Shown: piece by piece, positions 23,753 to 33,394 of the stretch
How positions within the stretch are numbered: the stretch's first letter is position 1
Layout: each line of letters opens with the position of its first letter
Origin: Selenomonadales bacterium
GTDB taxonomy: Bacteria; Bacillota; Clostridia; Christensenellales; QALW01
Direction of reading: 5' to 3'
Length of the DNA stretch: 64,000 bases
Assembly (NCBI GenBank): GCA_003150515.1
Contig: QALW01000011.1
Location: forward strand, 1-64,000
Translations under genes and position numbers: made by a program
The notes under the pieces: generated by a model
The model's database searches: none
The model's input: the letters and a program-made list of their open reading frames with translations, nothing else
What the model was told of the DNA's origin: nothing

Positions 23753-25705
23753 CTATTGAATTTTCTTTATGATAATCTGAGCTGAAGCACGGAGCTCTAA
23801 ATGTATTGTATATTGCTCCAGTTCGCTGCCCAAATAACGGCGCTTGGTTTCAAAATCGTCCAATTCGTAGACGCTTTGAGGCTCAATTCCGTAAAGACGG
23901 ACGCTTAAAGAGGGCTGCGCGCATCCTTCTCTTCTGTATGCCTGAATAAGCCCTTCTCCTTTTTCAACATCCATAAACTGCCAGGCTATCCATTGTTCCG
24001 GATTATTGCTCCAGGCGGTAAGGGGTATGTATTCCTTGTCGAAAAATGCGCTGATCCGGCGCCATTGCTCGCAGTGCCGGCGAATCTGCGCCTTAAAGCT
24101 TTCGTCCTGGCTGGTAACGTCGTATAGCATCACGAGGCCGGGCGCGAAAGAGGAGCGCGCCGCGTATTGGTCGGCGTGGGAAATATCCCCCCGCTGCGCA
24201 GTCATGGCGGTAAAATAGGGGAAAAGCTGATAGAGGGAATGGTGCATGGCCTGCTTCTTTGTGTGGTCCGAATAGGGGGAATCGCTCTTATGCAGGGGAA
24301 CGGCTCTGCGCATGGTTTCCAAATCGTTGCGCCTTCCGCCTGAGGCGCAGGAATCTATAATAAGGCCGGGCACGCGTTCAAGGAGCGTATCAAAATATTC
24401 CAGATAGCCCTGAACGTATCTGTTTTCAGCAAAGCCCGTGCGGCCTTCTTTGGCGTCCTGATTCTTCCAGAAGGGCAGCGGGTCAATATTGAAATCCTGC
24501 CTGTAAAGGGAGATTCCGCCCCTGCTTAATACGCTGATTACCCGCTCCAAAAGCCATTTTCGGAAATCCGGGTTGCCGAAATCGGCCAGCTTGGAGCCGG
24601 CTGAGGGAATTTCCAGGCACCAGGGAGTGTCCCAAAGGAAGGTGTCCGGCTGCACCCGTTCGGGCTCAAACCATAGAAGGGTTCTTGTTCCCTCCTGGGC
24701 GGCGTAATCGGATACGGCGCGCAGTTCGCTGGGAAAGCGCCTGGTATCCACTTCCCAGCAGCCCGTCTGCCAGCCCCAGTCCGAAATGGAGGTTTGGCCG
24801 TTGATGAAATACCATCCCGCGTCCATCCAATGCCAGTCGGTTTTTATGCCCGCGTCTCTGTACCATTTAATCGCCTCAATCTGATTCTGGTCGGTCGCCT
24901 GCCCCATTTCGTTATATAGCCAGCTGGTGGATGTAAATATGCCCGGCTGCATAAGCTCGCCGTTCTGCCGGGGCATGTTGCAGTCCATAAACCAGCGCCG
25001 CCAAAGATTGACGGTGCGGATATCGCTCTGCCTGTCGTAAAGCATTACCGATATAAGAGGAGTGCGGATTTTTTCGCCCGGCCTGAGCCGTCCGTTAATC
25101 TGAGAATCGGCGGTAAATAAAACGGTGTAGTCGTTTACATAATCGTAATTGTCTATTTTCCGCGCGTCAAATCGGGCGCGCCATTGTCCCGGCCAGCCCA
25201 CGGTAAGAAACATGCCTTCATCCTGCGTTTCAAAGCGGTAATAGGGGGTCATAAAGCTGGTGGGGCGCCCTCCCACGGGCTGAAATTCTAAAAATGTGCC
25301 CGCGCGCATGGGTACGCGCATGGGCGCGTATGCATATGAATCCATGGCGTCGTCCCCTATAAAATATAACAGCTCGGGATGGGGCTTGTTTATTTTCAAA
25401 TCCGCTCCCAGCAGCTCTGAGAGCGTCTCGCTCTCCTGCTGCGAAGTGTTTTCAAAATATACCGTCCATTCAAACTGCGCATATTCAAAATTGCATTTGA
25501 TTTCCACGCGCACTTCCAGCCCGTCCCTGTGCCGGCCGATTATGCTGCCATTTTCCCAGACGGCGTTGAAATCCCTGTCCAGGCCGTGATAAATTTGAGA
25601 ACCGTATTTAAAGGAAAAGGGCAGTTTGGACATATCTGAAAAAAGCTCTTCAAAATATGCCTGGGCTCTGTTTTTCTCGTTTTGACTGGTGCTGAATTTA
25701 TTCAT
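23753..25705 (-). CDS. GH36 alpha-galactosidase
   Basis: 650 residues, no signal peptide, so cytoplasmic. An N-terminal beta-sandwich (about 1-250) precedes a TIM barrel with HWMDAGWY, TLLWFEPERV, the nucleophile segment YRQDFNIDP near residue 400, IIDSCASGGRRNDLETMRR and the acid/base segment SDSPYSDH near 475. A C-terminal beta domain follows. It should release alpha-linked galactose (raffinose-type or melibiose substrates). The nucleophile motif reads YRQDFN rather than the common KWDxN, placing it in a divergent GH36 subgroup, so other alpha-glycosides are possible. It appears monocistronic. Confidence 0.85.
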   Translation of the reverse strand: MNKFSTSQNEKNRAQAYFEELFSDMSKLPFSFKYGSQIYHGLDRDFNAVWENGSIIGRHRDGLEVRVEIKCNFEYAQFEWTVYFENTSQQESETLSELLGADLKINKPHPELLYFIGDDAMDSYAYAPMRVPMRAGTFLEFQPVGGRPTSFMTPYYRFETQDEGMFLTVGWPGQWRARFDARKIDNYDYVNDYTVLFTADSQINGRLRPGEKIRTPLISVMLYDRQSDIRTVNLWRRWFMDCNMPRQNGELMQPGIFTSTSWLYNEMGQATDQNQIEAIKWYRDAGIKTDWHWMDAGWYFINGQTSISDWGWQTGCWEVDTRRFPSELRAVSDYAAQEGTRTLLWFEPERVQPDTFLWDTPWCLEIPSAGSKLADFGNPDFRKWLLERVISVLSRGGISLYRQDFNIDPLPFWKNQDAKEGRTGFAENRYVQGYLEYFDTLLERVPGLIIDSCASGGRRNDLETMRRAVPLHKSDSPYSDHTKKQAMHHSLYQLFPYFTAMTAQRGDISHADQYAARSSFAPGLVMLYDVTSQDESFKAQIRRHCEQWRRISAFFDKEYIPLTAWSNNPEQWIAWQFMDVEKGEGLIQAYRREGCAQPSLSVRLYGIEPQSVYELDDFETKRRYLGSELEQYTIHLELRASAQIIIKKIQ

Positions 25706-25953
25706 GTTTTTAAATCCCCTTTATATATTTTTGCTGAATATGTTTCATTTCCGCTCGGCCGCCGTCCGTGCGCAGGCCCGCCGCGTATTTTAATGCGGGG
25801 TAAAACGCAAAAATTTCCCTCTCTGCGGCGTGCTCTTTGCTGCGGGCGCGCTGCGCGCAGATTGGGCTGTTCGGCGTCTTATCCAGGAATATAACAACCG
25901 CCGCGACGGCGCGTGGGGCGCCCGTCAAAAATAAGGCGCGGAGCGAATTTATT

Positions 25954-26607
25954 CTATTTAAAAGGCTGGGCTATGGGCAAAACGCCGCCCTCAAAATGAA
26001 AAATTATAAGCAGGGAGCCGTTTTGCACTTCTATATGCGCGCGGCGGCCCGTGAATTCGTTGCTTGTGCCTATGGGATAGGAGCCGCTCATATCATAATT
26101 CTCCAGGGGGTATTTAAGCCCTTTCAGCGTAACGCCCAGGGCGGGCCCGTTGAGGGCGAAAATAGAGATATAGCCTTTGGCCTCGGGCAGAAAATCCATC
26201 CCGCCGCCGCGCAGCACGGTAAGGGTCTCGTTCAGGCCGATCAGATATCCCCGTCCGCCCTGCTCGGCTAAATATTGGAGCAGCTGAATATTGGCGACGG
26301 TATGCGCCAGCCGGCCGCCCGTTCCGCCGTAGATATAAAAATTGCGGTATCCCGCTTCCACGGCCAGGCGTGCCGCGTAAAGGGCGTCAGTATCGTCCTT
26401 TTCGGGCGCCAGCTTTATAACGCGCTCTCCTTCCAAAGAATAGGGCAGGGAATCAAAATCCCCTATGGTCAGGCTGGGGCGTATGCCCGCGCGCTTTAAA
26501 TATTCGTATCCGCCGTCCGCGGCTATTACCATATCCTCCGCTTTGGGGCTGAAATTCAGTCTCGCGCATTCTCCCGCGCCTATTATATAGCATATTTTAT
26601 CAGACAT
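25954..26607 (-). CDS. thiN: Thiamine pyrophosphokinase
   Basis: 217 residues from the ATG at 26607; a frame extended by 33 residues is disfavoured because the family starts with the (M)xxxxIIGAGE segment seen here. Conserved motifs: IAADGGYEYLKRAGIRPSLT, IGDFDSL, KDDTDALYAARLA and GGTGGRLAHTVANIQLL. It converts thiamine and ATP to thiamine diphosphate and AMP. The C-terminal domain (about 150-217, NGSLLIIFHFEGGVL) is the thiamine-binding beta sandwich. It is not in a thiamine operon here; the neighbours are unrelated, and no TPP riboswitch was seen. Confidence 0.93.
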   Translation of the reverse strand: MSDKICYIIGAGECARLNFSPKAEDMVIAADGGYEYLKRAGIRPSLTIGDFDSLPYSLEGERVIKLAPEKDDTDALYAARLAVEAGYRNFYIYGGTGGRLAHTVANIQLLQYLAEQGGRGYLIGLNETLTVLRGGGMDFLPEAKGYISIFALNGPALGVTLKGLKYPLENYDMSGSYPIGTSNEFTGRRAHIEVQNGSLLIIFHFEGGVLPIAQPFK

Positions 26608-26717
26608 ATTCGGATTATGCCGCGCTTTTGGGCGGCGTGCTTCAGTTTTATTCAAGTATATCATACGTTTAAAGCCAAGGCAATACTCCCGGGCATTTTT
26701 TATCAAACAAAAAGTAA

Positions 26718-26746
26718 TTGAAAGATTTTGAGTTTGTGTATATAAT
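26718..26746 (+). promoter_or_regulatory. Promoter of the lipoprotein-recD2-comFC set
   Basis: TTGAAA (26718-26723), 17-base spacer, perfect TATAAT (26741-26746), about 90 bases before the first lipoprotein start. The five genes that follow are closely spaced on one strand. Confidence 0.75.
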
Positions 26747-26838
26747 ATTATGCTAGGAGGATGCTTTTAATCGGAAGGCTTTCAGCCAAGCGCCGTTTTT
26801 AAGCGCGCCGGGGGAAAATATTTGAAAGGGTTGTTAAA

Positions 26839-27969
26839 ATGAAAAGAATTTTTTCCCTGGCAGCCGCGTGCGTTTTGATGCTGCTGAGCGGCTGCGCTTC
26901 TCAGCCCGAGCCGCTTGCGGGCGCCCAGCCTGATGCGGAGGTTGTTTCAAACGGCTTGTGGGCGGCGCGTCAGGGCGACTGGATATATTATATAAACGGA
27001 GACAATTACGTCCGGGACGAGGGCGTGCGCATACATAAATACAGGGGCGCGCTCTGCCGCATGAGGCAGGATCGCTCGGAGCAGGCCGTAATAGTGGAAG
27101 AAGACGTCTCCCTGTTTAATATAGACGGCGAATATATATGGTATGTGGCTTATACAGACGGCAAAAGCGTGCTCTGCCGGGTGCGCACCGACCGTACTGA
27201 GCGCCGCGAAATACTGAGCTTTGACAGCGTGTACGACTGGGGCGGCTACGCCTATTTGGATGATATAATTTATTACGTTAAGGACGGCGGCCTTTACCGC
27301 CTGGATAAAGCCACCCTTAAAAGCGAACGGATAGGCTCGCATGAGATTTATAATCTTCGCGTCAGCTCTGAATATGTATATTATACGGTTAATAAAGAAG
27401 GGGAGCCGGGCGAGCTTTATAAAGCCGGCCACGACCAAACGGAGCCCGTCCAGCTGACGCTTGTTCCGGCGTTTCTGCTCGAGGCGGGCGAGGGCTGCGC
27501 CTATTATTACGCGCTGGCCACGGGCTATTGCTATTGCTATGACGAAAAGGAGGACAAGGCCGAGGCCATAGCCATGGGCGGTTATGAGGAGTTCCTGTTT
27601 GTGCCCGAAGAGGGCTTTTTGGTGGGCTCGTATATTTCCTCCGAGGAGGGCATGTATATAATGCCCATTGAGGGCGGCGAGCGAATAAAAATATCGGACG
27701 ACCGGGCCGAAAGAATGCTTTATTACGACGGCTACATCTATTATATCAATCTTTCGGAGCTCTATGAATTATACCGCATAAGGCCGGACGGCACAGGCCG
27801 GGAGAGCGTCTGCCCCGACGCGGTGTCCGAATTGGATCTTCCTGATTTGCTGGACGGCTATCTGTATTATTTTTCTGATTCGGACGAGGGCCGGATATAT
27901 AGAATTAATCTTGAAACATTGAAATATGAATGCGTCGAATATGAGCCTTCAGGCGTTATAGGCGGCTGA
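26839..27969 (+). CDS. Beta-propeller-like lipoprotein, DUF5050 type (first of three)
   Basis: 376 residues. Lipoprotein signal with LLSGC19. The mature part consists of repeating units in which a short block such as DWIYYINGD, YIWYVAYTDG, YVYYTVNKEG or YIYYINLSEL is followed by LYRLD-like or CRMRQD-like strands, the pattern of DUF5050 proteins, which are predicted six- or seven-bladed beta-propellers. It would sit on the outer face of the membrane. Function is unknown; binding of a ligand or wall component is inference. It is the first of three tandem paralogues that lead into recD2. The ribosome site is GAAAGG. Confidence 0.75.
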   Translation: MKRIFSLAAACVLMLLSGCASQPEPLAGAQPDAEVVSNGLWAARQGDWIYYINGDNYVRDEGVRIHKYRGALCRMRQDRSEQAVIVEEDVSLFNIDGEYIWYVAYTDGKSVLCRVRTDRTERREILSFDSVYDWGGYAYLDDIIYYVKDGGLYRLDKATLKSERIGSHEIYNLRVSSEYVYYTVNKEGEPGELYKAGHDQTEPVQLTLVPAFLLEAGEGCAYYYALATGYCYCYDEKEDKAEAIAMGGYEEFLFVPEEGFLVGSYISSEEGMYIMPIEGGERIKISDDRAERMLYYDGYIYYINLSELYELYRIRPDGTGRESVCPDAVSELDLPDLLDGYLYYFSDSDEGRIYRINLETLKYECVEYEPSGVIGG

Positions 27970-27996
27970 AGGTTCGCAACGAAAGGATGATAAATA

Positions 27997-29154
27997 TTGT
28001 TTAATAGGAAATGGAAAGCCCTTCCCGCTCTTATCGCGGCGGTCTGCGTGGTCCTTTCGGGCTGCGCGCCCAGCCTCAGCGGAGGCCAGCCCGAGGCGGA
28101 AATCCTCTCCAACGGAGGCATAGCCGCCGTGCAGGGGGATTATGTCTATTATATAAACGGCTCCATGCCCGCTATGCTTTCAGACGCGCTTTCGGGCGGC
28201 AGGCAGGCGGCCATTTTCCGCCTGGATAAGGAGGGCAAAGCGGAGCAGGTTACCAACAAATCCGCTTATGATTTCCGCATATACGGCGAACTGCTCTATT
28301 TTATCGCTCCCCTTTCAGAAGATCAGCTTGCCCTTTATATGACTAAAATAACGGGGGGCAGCCCTCAGAAAATAATAAGCATAGGCAACGGGGACACCTA
28401 TTTCCTGGGTGAAAACGCCATAGCCGTGGAAAAGAATTCTTCCCTGAGCGTTATTCAGATAAAGAGCAACCAGATTACCGAGCTGGCCCTTGCCGAGGAG
28501 GACCGGGGAGATATAAAGCAGATATATATGACGGACGCTCATATCTATTATTATATTTCCAATAAGGCGGGCATACGCCAGATTGATCTTGCGCAGCTTG
28601 ACAAGGAGCCTGTGGTTATGACCAACCGCAACGGCCATATTTACTGCGTGCTGGATAATCGCCTTTATTACGAACGGGCGGACGATAACCTCACCCGTTT
28701 CAGCATTTCCCCTGAAAATTTTGCAAACGGCACGTTCCCGGCGGGGGAAACCCTTTCCAATTCTGTTTACGAGCAGTTAGTGCTCGCGCCCGACGCTTCG
28801 GCCATGGCCGGAGTTTCTTCGGACGAGGGCAGCCAGGGGCTGTATGTTATGAAGCTGGACGGCTCCTCCAGAGTCAAAATAACCGAGGAAATGCCTTCCG
28901 CTCTGCTTGCGGGGGAAAATTGCCTGTATTTCTGCATGCCTTCGGACAGCAGCGTATATAAAGTGGATTACAGCGGCGAAAATCTTACTCTGCTTTGCAG
29001 CCAGCCGGCCGCGGCCGGCCCGGGCGAAACGGGTCCTGATTATTATATGGACGAGGCGGACGGATGGCTTTATTTCTTTAATAAGCAGAACGGCGGCGAT
29101 ATATGGAGAGTATCCGTTCAGGGCTCGGAAGCTCAGAATCTTTCGGCCGAATAG
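27997..29154 (+). CDS. Beta-propeller-like lipoprotein (second of three)
   Basis: 385 residues, starting at TTG with AAGGA upstream. Lipoprotein signal ends LSGC23. It begins after the signal with the same segment as its neighbour (AEILSNGGIAAVQGDYVYYINGS against AEVVSNGLWAARQGDWIYYINGD), followed by similar YxYF/LYFxxP repeats, so the two arose by duplication. Conservation between them is clear only in the first blade and the repeat spacing, suggesting divergence of specificity. It lies 27 bases after the first copy and 22 before the third. Confidence 0.75.
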   Translation: MFNRKWKALPALIAAVCVVLSGCAPSLSGGQPEAEILSNGGIAAVQGDYVYYINGSMPAMLSDALSGGRQAAIFRLDKEGKAEQVTNKSAYDFRIYGELLYFIAPLSEDQLALYMTKITGGSPQKIISIGNGDTYFLGENAIAVEKNSSLSVIQIKSNQITELALAEEDRGDIKQIYMTDAHIYYYISNKAGIRQIDLAQLDKEPVVMTNRNGHIYCVLDNRLYYERADDNLTRFSISPENFANGTFPAGETLSNSVYEQLVLAPDASAMAGVSSDEGSQGLYVMKLDGSSRVKITEEMPSALLAGENCLYFCMPSDSSVYKVDYSGENLTLLCSQPAAAGPGETGPDYYMDEADGWLYFFNKQNGGDIWRVSVQGSEAQNLSAE

Positions 29155-29176
29155 TTTTTAATTAAGGAGAGAGCAA

Positions 29177-30253
29177 GTGAAAAAAATATTATGCCTGATT
29201 ATGGGCGCGGCGCTCTTATTCAGTTTGTCCTCCTGTTCCGCGCGGGATGAAATTATAGGCGAAATCGGCTATACGCTTACGAGCGGGGATTATATCTATT
29301 ACATAAACGGCGGGGGCTATCCCTCCATGATTGCGGATAATTACGACGTGGCGTCGGGCGCTCTTTGCAGAATGAAGAAGGACGGCTCGTTCAGGCAGAT
29401 TATAGTGCCCATGTGTATAGGGGCATATCAGATTGCGGGAGAGCGAATATATACCGTAAGCGTGCTTAAGGACAGCGAGGGCTACGAGGTGGGCGTATGC
29501 AATCTGGACGGCAGCGGCTATAAGCGCGTAACTACTATTGAATCGGGCTCCATACAATATGCCGGCGGCTATCTTTTCGTGCTGGACGGAAATATTATGT
29601 ACCGCATGTCCCCCGAGGGGCATGATAAGCGCGCTATATGCCGTCTGGATATAACCAGCGCGGCGTTTGACGCGGAGCACATCTATTACACTTACGTCGG
29701 CGCCCTGGAGGCGGGGCTTTACCGCATGGATTTCAACGGGGAAAACGCCGTCAGGCTGGTGAACGACGAATGCTTTATAGTTAAAATGGAGGGAGATTCC
29801 CTTTATTATCAGCATGAGGGCGGCTCCAAGCTGAGCAGATATGATAAGAGCACCGGCAAATCCACGGGTATGGTATATACTCCCTATGAGGAATTTGCTA
29901 TTGATTTTGAGAATATGCTGGCCTACGGAGCGCGGGCGGAGGAAACCCCGGGAATAGTGGTTACCGATATGCAAACGGGAGAGAAGAGGGAGCTCTGCAC
30001 AGATTACGCCGAGCAGCTGAGCTTTTATAACGGCAGGATATACTATATTAACAACGACGATAACGGCTTCATATATGAATTGGATCCCGAAACGGGCGAA
30101 AAACGCCTTATGTCGGCGGCGGTTCCGCTGGATAACGGCTACGGCATAGCCGACGGATATATTTATTATATCAGTCCCAATGAGAACAGCAAGCCTTTCA
30201 GAGTTAATATAGAAACGCTGGAACGGCAGGAAATAGGTATAAGGAAAACTTGA
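29177..30253 (+). CDS. Beta-propeller-like lipoprotein (third of three)
   Basis: 358 residues, GTG start with AAGGAGAGAG upstream. Lipoprotein signal ends LSSC20. Mature sequence has the same blade pattern (GDYIYYINGGG, GRIYYINNDD, GYIYYISPNE) and CRMKKDGSFRQII, which resembles CRMRQDRSEQAVI of the first copy. The C-terminal VNIETLERQEIGI matches INLETLKYECVEY of the first copy, showing that copies one and three are closer to each other than to copy two. Its stop codon is one base before the recD2 start, so it is joined to that gene in one transcript. Confidence 0.75.
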   Translation: MKKILCLIMGAALLFSLSSCSARDEIIGEIGYTLTSGDYIYYINGGGYPSMIADNYDVASGALCRMKKDGSFRQIIVPMCIGAYQIAGERIYTVSVLKDSEGYEVGVCNLDGSGYKRVTTIESGSIQYAGGYLFVLDGNIMYRMSPEGHDKRAICRLDITSAAFDAEHIYYTYVGALEAGLYRMDFNGENAVRLVNDECFIVKMEGDSLYYQHEGGSKLSRYDKSTGKSTGMVYTPYEEFAIDFENMLAYGARAEETPGIVVTDMQTGEKRELCTDYAEQLSFYNGRIYYINNDDNGFIYELDPETGEKRLMSAAVPLDNGYGIADGYIYYISPNENSKPFRVNIETLERQEIGIRKT

Positions 30254-30254
30254 C

Positions 30255-32486
30255 ATGCAGGAAAAAACGCTCAGGCTTTCGGGAATTGTGGAGGACATAA
30301 TCTTCCGGAACGACGCTAACGGATATACGGTTTTTGAATTGAATTGCGGAGCCACGCTGGAAACGGTGATGGGCTCCTTTCCTGTGCTCAGCGAGGGAGA
30401 GCATATAACGGTGGAGGGCTGCTGGCAGCAGCATAAGAATTACGGCATGCAGTTTAAGGCCTCCTCATACAGCATAGAGCGGCCCGAAACGCTGGAGGAT
30501 ATAGAGGCCTATCTGGCCAGCGGGCTGATTAAAGGCGTGGGCCCAAGCACAGCCAGGGCTATTGTGGACGTTTTTGGGGAGGCTTCGCTGGACGTTCTGG
30601 AATTCAATCCTGAACGCCTGCGCGAGATTCCCGGCCTGGGCAAATCGCGCGCGGAAAAAATTGCTCAGAGCTATGCCGGAGTTTCGGGTATGCGCCAGAG
30701 CATAATGTTTCTTCAGAAGCTGGGGGTTTCCACGGCTATGGCGGTAAAAATCCATAAGCATTACGGCGCTGAGACATTAGAACGGATTAAGGCCAATCCG
30801 TATCAGCTTGTGGACGATATAGACGGAGTGGGCTTTAAAAGCGCGGATAAAATTGCGCGGCAGTTAGGCCTGGAGCATGATTCGGCGTTCCGCACGGCGT
30901 CGGGAATAAGGCATATCCTTTCGGAGGCGGGGGGAGAAGGCAATATGTTTCTTCCCCGCGAGGAGCTGGTTGAACGCTGCGCCGGGCTGCTGGAAATTGA
31001 AAAGGCGGCGGTAGAAGACGCGCTGGAAAGCGGCATATTGGAGCGGCGGCTTATAACGCGCGAGGTTAAAGGCGTAGCGGCGGTTTATCTCGCGCCCTAT
31101 TATTACGCGGAGGTTAAGGTTTCCGCCTCTTTGATGCTTTTGAAAAATTCGGCCGAAAGCGTTTCGGGGAATATAGACGAGGATATAAAAATATGCGAGG
31201 AAGAGACGGGCATAGAACTGGCTCAGGGGCAGCGCGAGGCCGTTAAGGCCGCGCTGAGCCGGGGGGTAGCCGTAATTACGGGCGGCCCGGGCACGGGCAA
31301 GACTACGGCTATTAACTGTATAATAAGAATTTTTACTCTTAAGGGCAAAAGGGTGGAATTGGCCGCGCCTACCGGCCGGGCGGCCAAGCGCATGACGGAG
31401 GCCACCGGGCGGGAGGCGCGCACCATCCATAGGCTTTTGGAATATTCGCCCGACGATGAAGGATTTAAATTTGCCAGGAACGCCGAGGCGCCCCTGGAAT
31501 GCGACGCATGCATAATAGATGAAACCAGCATGGTGGATATATTTTTGATGAAAAGCCTATTGGACGCGCTTAAGCCCGGAAGCTGCCTGGTGCTGGTGGG
31601 GGACGCCGACCAGCTTCCCAGCATAGGGGCGGGCAATGTGCTGCGGGATATTATTGCGTCGGGAGCGGTGCCGGTGGTCAGGCTGAGCGAAATTTTCAGG
31701 CAGGCCATGGAGAGCATGATAGTAGTGAACGCCCACAGGATTAACAGAGGGGAGCCGCCTCTTTTAAATGTAAAGGGCAAGGATTTTTTCTTTGAGAGCT
31801 GCGCCGACGAATATGAAGCCGCCCGCAATGTGGTTGCTCTCTGCCAGAGCCGGCTGCCTTCGCATTTCAAGGCGGAGCCGCTTAAGGATATACAGGTTTT
31901 ATGTCCGCAGAAGCGGGGAGAATGCGGCGTGAACAGGCTGAATGTTTTATTGCAGAACGCGCTTAACCCTCCCGCGCCCTTTAAGAACGAGCGCGCTGCC
32001 GGCGAGTATGTTTTCAGAGAAGGGGATAAGGTAATGCATATCCGCAATAATTATCAGCTTGCGTTTAAGCGTTTTAACGAGAACGGAGCGGTAATTAAGG
32101 GCGAGGGCGTTTTTAACGGGGATATGGGCTCTATAGAGCGGATTGAGCCGCGCGGAGACGTTACTGTGCGTTTTGAGGACGGCAGGGAATGCGAATATGA
32201 CCAGGCCGCGCTTAACGATCTTATGCTTGCTTATGCGATAAGCGTGCATAAGAGTCAGGGCTGCGAATTTAGGGTGGTGGTTATGCCCTTATGGCAGGGG
32301 AATCCTATGCTTTATACGCGCAATCTGCTTTATACCGCCGTTACCCGGGCCAGAGAGGCCGTTGTGCTGACGGGCAGCAAGAGCATGCTGGGCTATATGG
32401 TAAACAACAATCAGCTCAGCGAGCGTTATTCAGCCTTGGATGAGAGGATGGCGGCGGCGGAGAGGGTGCTTTGCGATGAAAGTTAA
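30255..32486 (+). CDS. recD2: RecD2-type ATP-dependent DNA helicase
   Basis: 743 residues. N-terminal OB-like region (LRLSGIVEDIIFRNDANGYTV), tandem helix-hairpin-helix motifs at about 90-200 (GVGPSTARAIV, IPGLGKSRAEKI, IDGVGFKSADKIA) and an SF1B helicase core: Walker A GGPGTGKTT near 343-351, Walker B CIIDETSMVD, GDADQLPSIGAG (motif III) and AYAISVHKSQG with AVTRAREAVVLTG near the end. It lacks RecB/RecC partners, as usual for RecD2, which unwinds 5' to 3' and helps in repair and replication stress. It starts one base after the third lipoprotein and overlaps comFC. Confidence 0.95.
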   Translation: MQEKTLRLSGIVEDIIFRNDANGYTVFELNCGATLETVMGSFPVLSEGEHITVEGCWQQHKNYGMQFKASSYSIERPETLEDIEAYLASGLIKGVGPSTARAIVDVFGEASLDVLEFNPERLREIPGLGKSRAEKIAQSYAGVSGMRQSIMFLQKLGVSTAMAVKIHKHYGAETLERIKANPYQLVDDIDGVGFKSADKIARQLGLEHDSAFRTASGIRHILSEAGGEGNMFLPREELVERCAGLLEIEKAAVEDALESGILERRLITREVKGVAAVYLAPYYYAEVKVSASLMLLKNSAESVSGNIDEDIKICEEETGIELAQGQREAVKAALSRGVAVITGGPGTGKTTAINCIIRIFTLKGKRVELAAPTGRAAKRMTEATGREARTIHRLLEYSPDDEGFKFARNAEAPLECDACIIDETSMVDIFLMKSLLDALKPGSCLVLVGDADQLPSIGAGNVLRDIIASGAVPVVRLSEIFRQAMESMIVVNAHRINRGEPPLLNVKGKDFFFESCADEYEAARNVVALCQSRLPSHFKAEPLKDIQVLCPQKRGECGVNRLNVLLQNALNPPAPFKNERAAGEYVFREGDKVMHIRNNYQLAFKRFNENGAVIKGEGVFNGDMGSIERIEPRGDVTVRFEDGRECEYDQAALNDLMLAYAISVHKSQGCEFRVVVMPLWQGNPMLYTRNLLYTAVTRAREAVVLTGSKSMLGYMVNNNQLSERYSALDERMAAAERVLCDES

Positions 32487-33168
32487 AGAGACGTTGTCCC
32501 GCATGGTTCAGATAATGTGTCCGAGGGATTTTCCGTGCATGGGCTGCGGCGGGGAAGCGGTTCGGGAAAACGGACTGTGCGATAAATGCAGGGAGCGGCT
32601 GAGGCTGCTGAAAATAGAAAACGCGTGTCCGGTATGCGGTCATGCAACCAGGGAGGGCGATCTTTGTTCGTTCTGCGAGCGCGCCAAACATGATTTTGAC
32701 AGAGCGTTTGTGGTGTTTTCATACGAGGAGCCGATTAAGGAGATTATTAAGGGCTATAAATTTTCCGGACGCAGATATTACGGCGAAAGATTTTTTGATA
32801 TAATGGCTCAAAAGCTGCCGCCGCGCGTAGCTGAAAATATTTCTGTGGTTACCTCGGTTCCGCTGCATCCGCGGCGTTTTAAGCAGAGAGGCTTTAATCA
32901 ATCTGAGATTTTGGCCAGGGGAGTTGCGAAACGGCTGGGAATTGAATATGACGAACTGCTCAAAAGAACGGTTTACACACGCAAGCAAAGTTTGCGCAAG
33001 GAACATCAAAGCATGAACGGGTGCTTTGAGGCTCTCAAAAATGTGTACGGCAACGTACTGCTTATTGACGACGTGCTGACTACGGGAAGCACGGCGGACG
33101 GCTGTGCGTCTGAATTGAAGGCGGCCGGGGCGGAAAGAGTTTATGTGCTTACGCTGGCCGGAGGCTAA
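32476..33168 (+). CDS. comFC: ComF-family phosphoribosyltransferase-like protein
   Basis: 230 residues from the ATG at 32476, inside the end of recD2 and preceded by GGAGAGG; an earlier in-frame start lacks this site. An N-terminal zinc region has four CxxC pairs (CMGC, CDKC, CPVC, CSFC). The phosphoribosyltransferase domain carries the PRPP motif VLLIDDVLTTGSTADG near residue 200. ComFC acts in DNA uptake during natural transformation in relatives, probably at the cytoplasmic face of the membrane with ComFA; ComFA is not encoded here. Coupling to recD2 recurs in Clostridia. Confidence 0.93.
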   Translation: MKVKETLSRMVQIMCPRDFPCMGCGGEAVRENGLCDKCRERLRLLKIENACPVCGHATREGDLCSFCERAKHDFDRAFVVFSYEEPIKEIIKGYKFSGRRYYGERFFDIMAQKLPPRVAENISVVTSVPLHPRRFKQRGFNQSEILARGVAKRLGIEYDELLKRTVYTRKQSLRKEHQSMNGCFEALKNVYGNVLLIDDVLTTGSTADGCASELKAAGAERVYVLTLAGG

Positions 33169-33219
33169 TGCCAGGCGTATGTTATTAAAGAATATATTTT
33201 ATTTTTTCTAAAAAATGTA

Positions 33220-33248
33220 TTGCATTTTAACTGCATATAGGATATAAT
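33220..33248 (+). promoter_or_regulatory. Promoter with long leader before the zinc-ribbon gene
   Basis: TTGCAT (33220-33225), 17-base spacer, TATAAT (33243-33248). The expected transcript has an untranslated leader of about 140 bases (33255-33394) with small inverted repeats (GCTA/TAGC around 33283-33302) and no recognised riboswitch consensus. Confidence 0.7.
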
Positions 33249-33394
33249 GATTGTGTTGACGTTAAATATTAGGATTTGCGCCCGCTAGAGAGTGGATTAG
33301 CTTGCATGTTTTGTCTGGTTATGTTTCCCTGTCCGAGGTAGCTTTTTCCAATCTATACGTACAACAAAATATTTTTTATTGGGGGACATAATAT

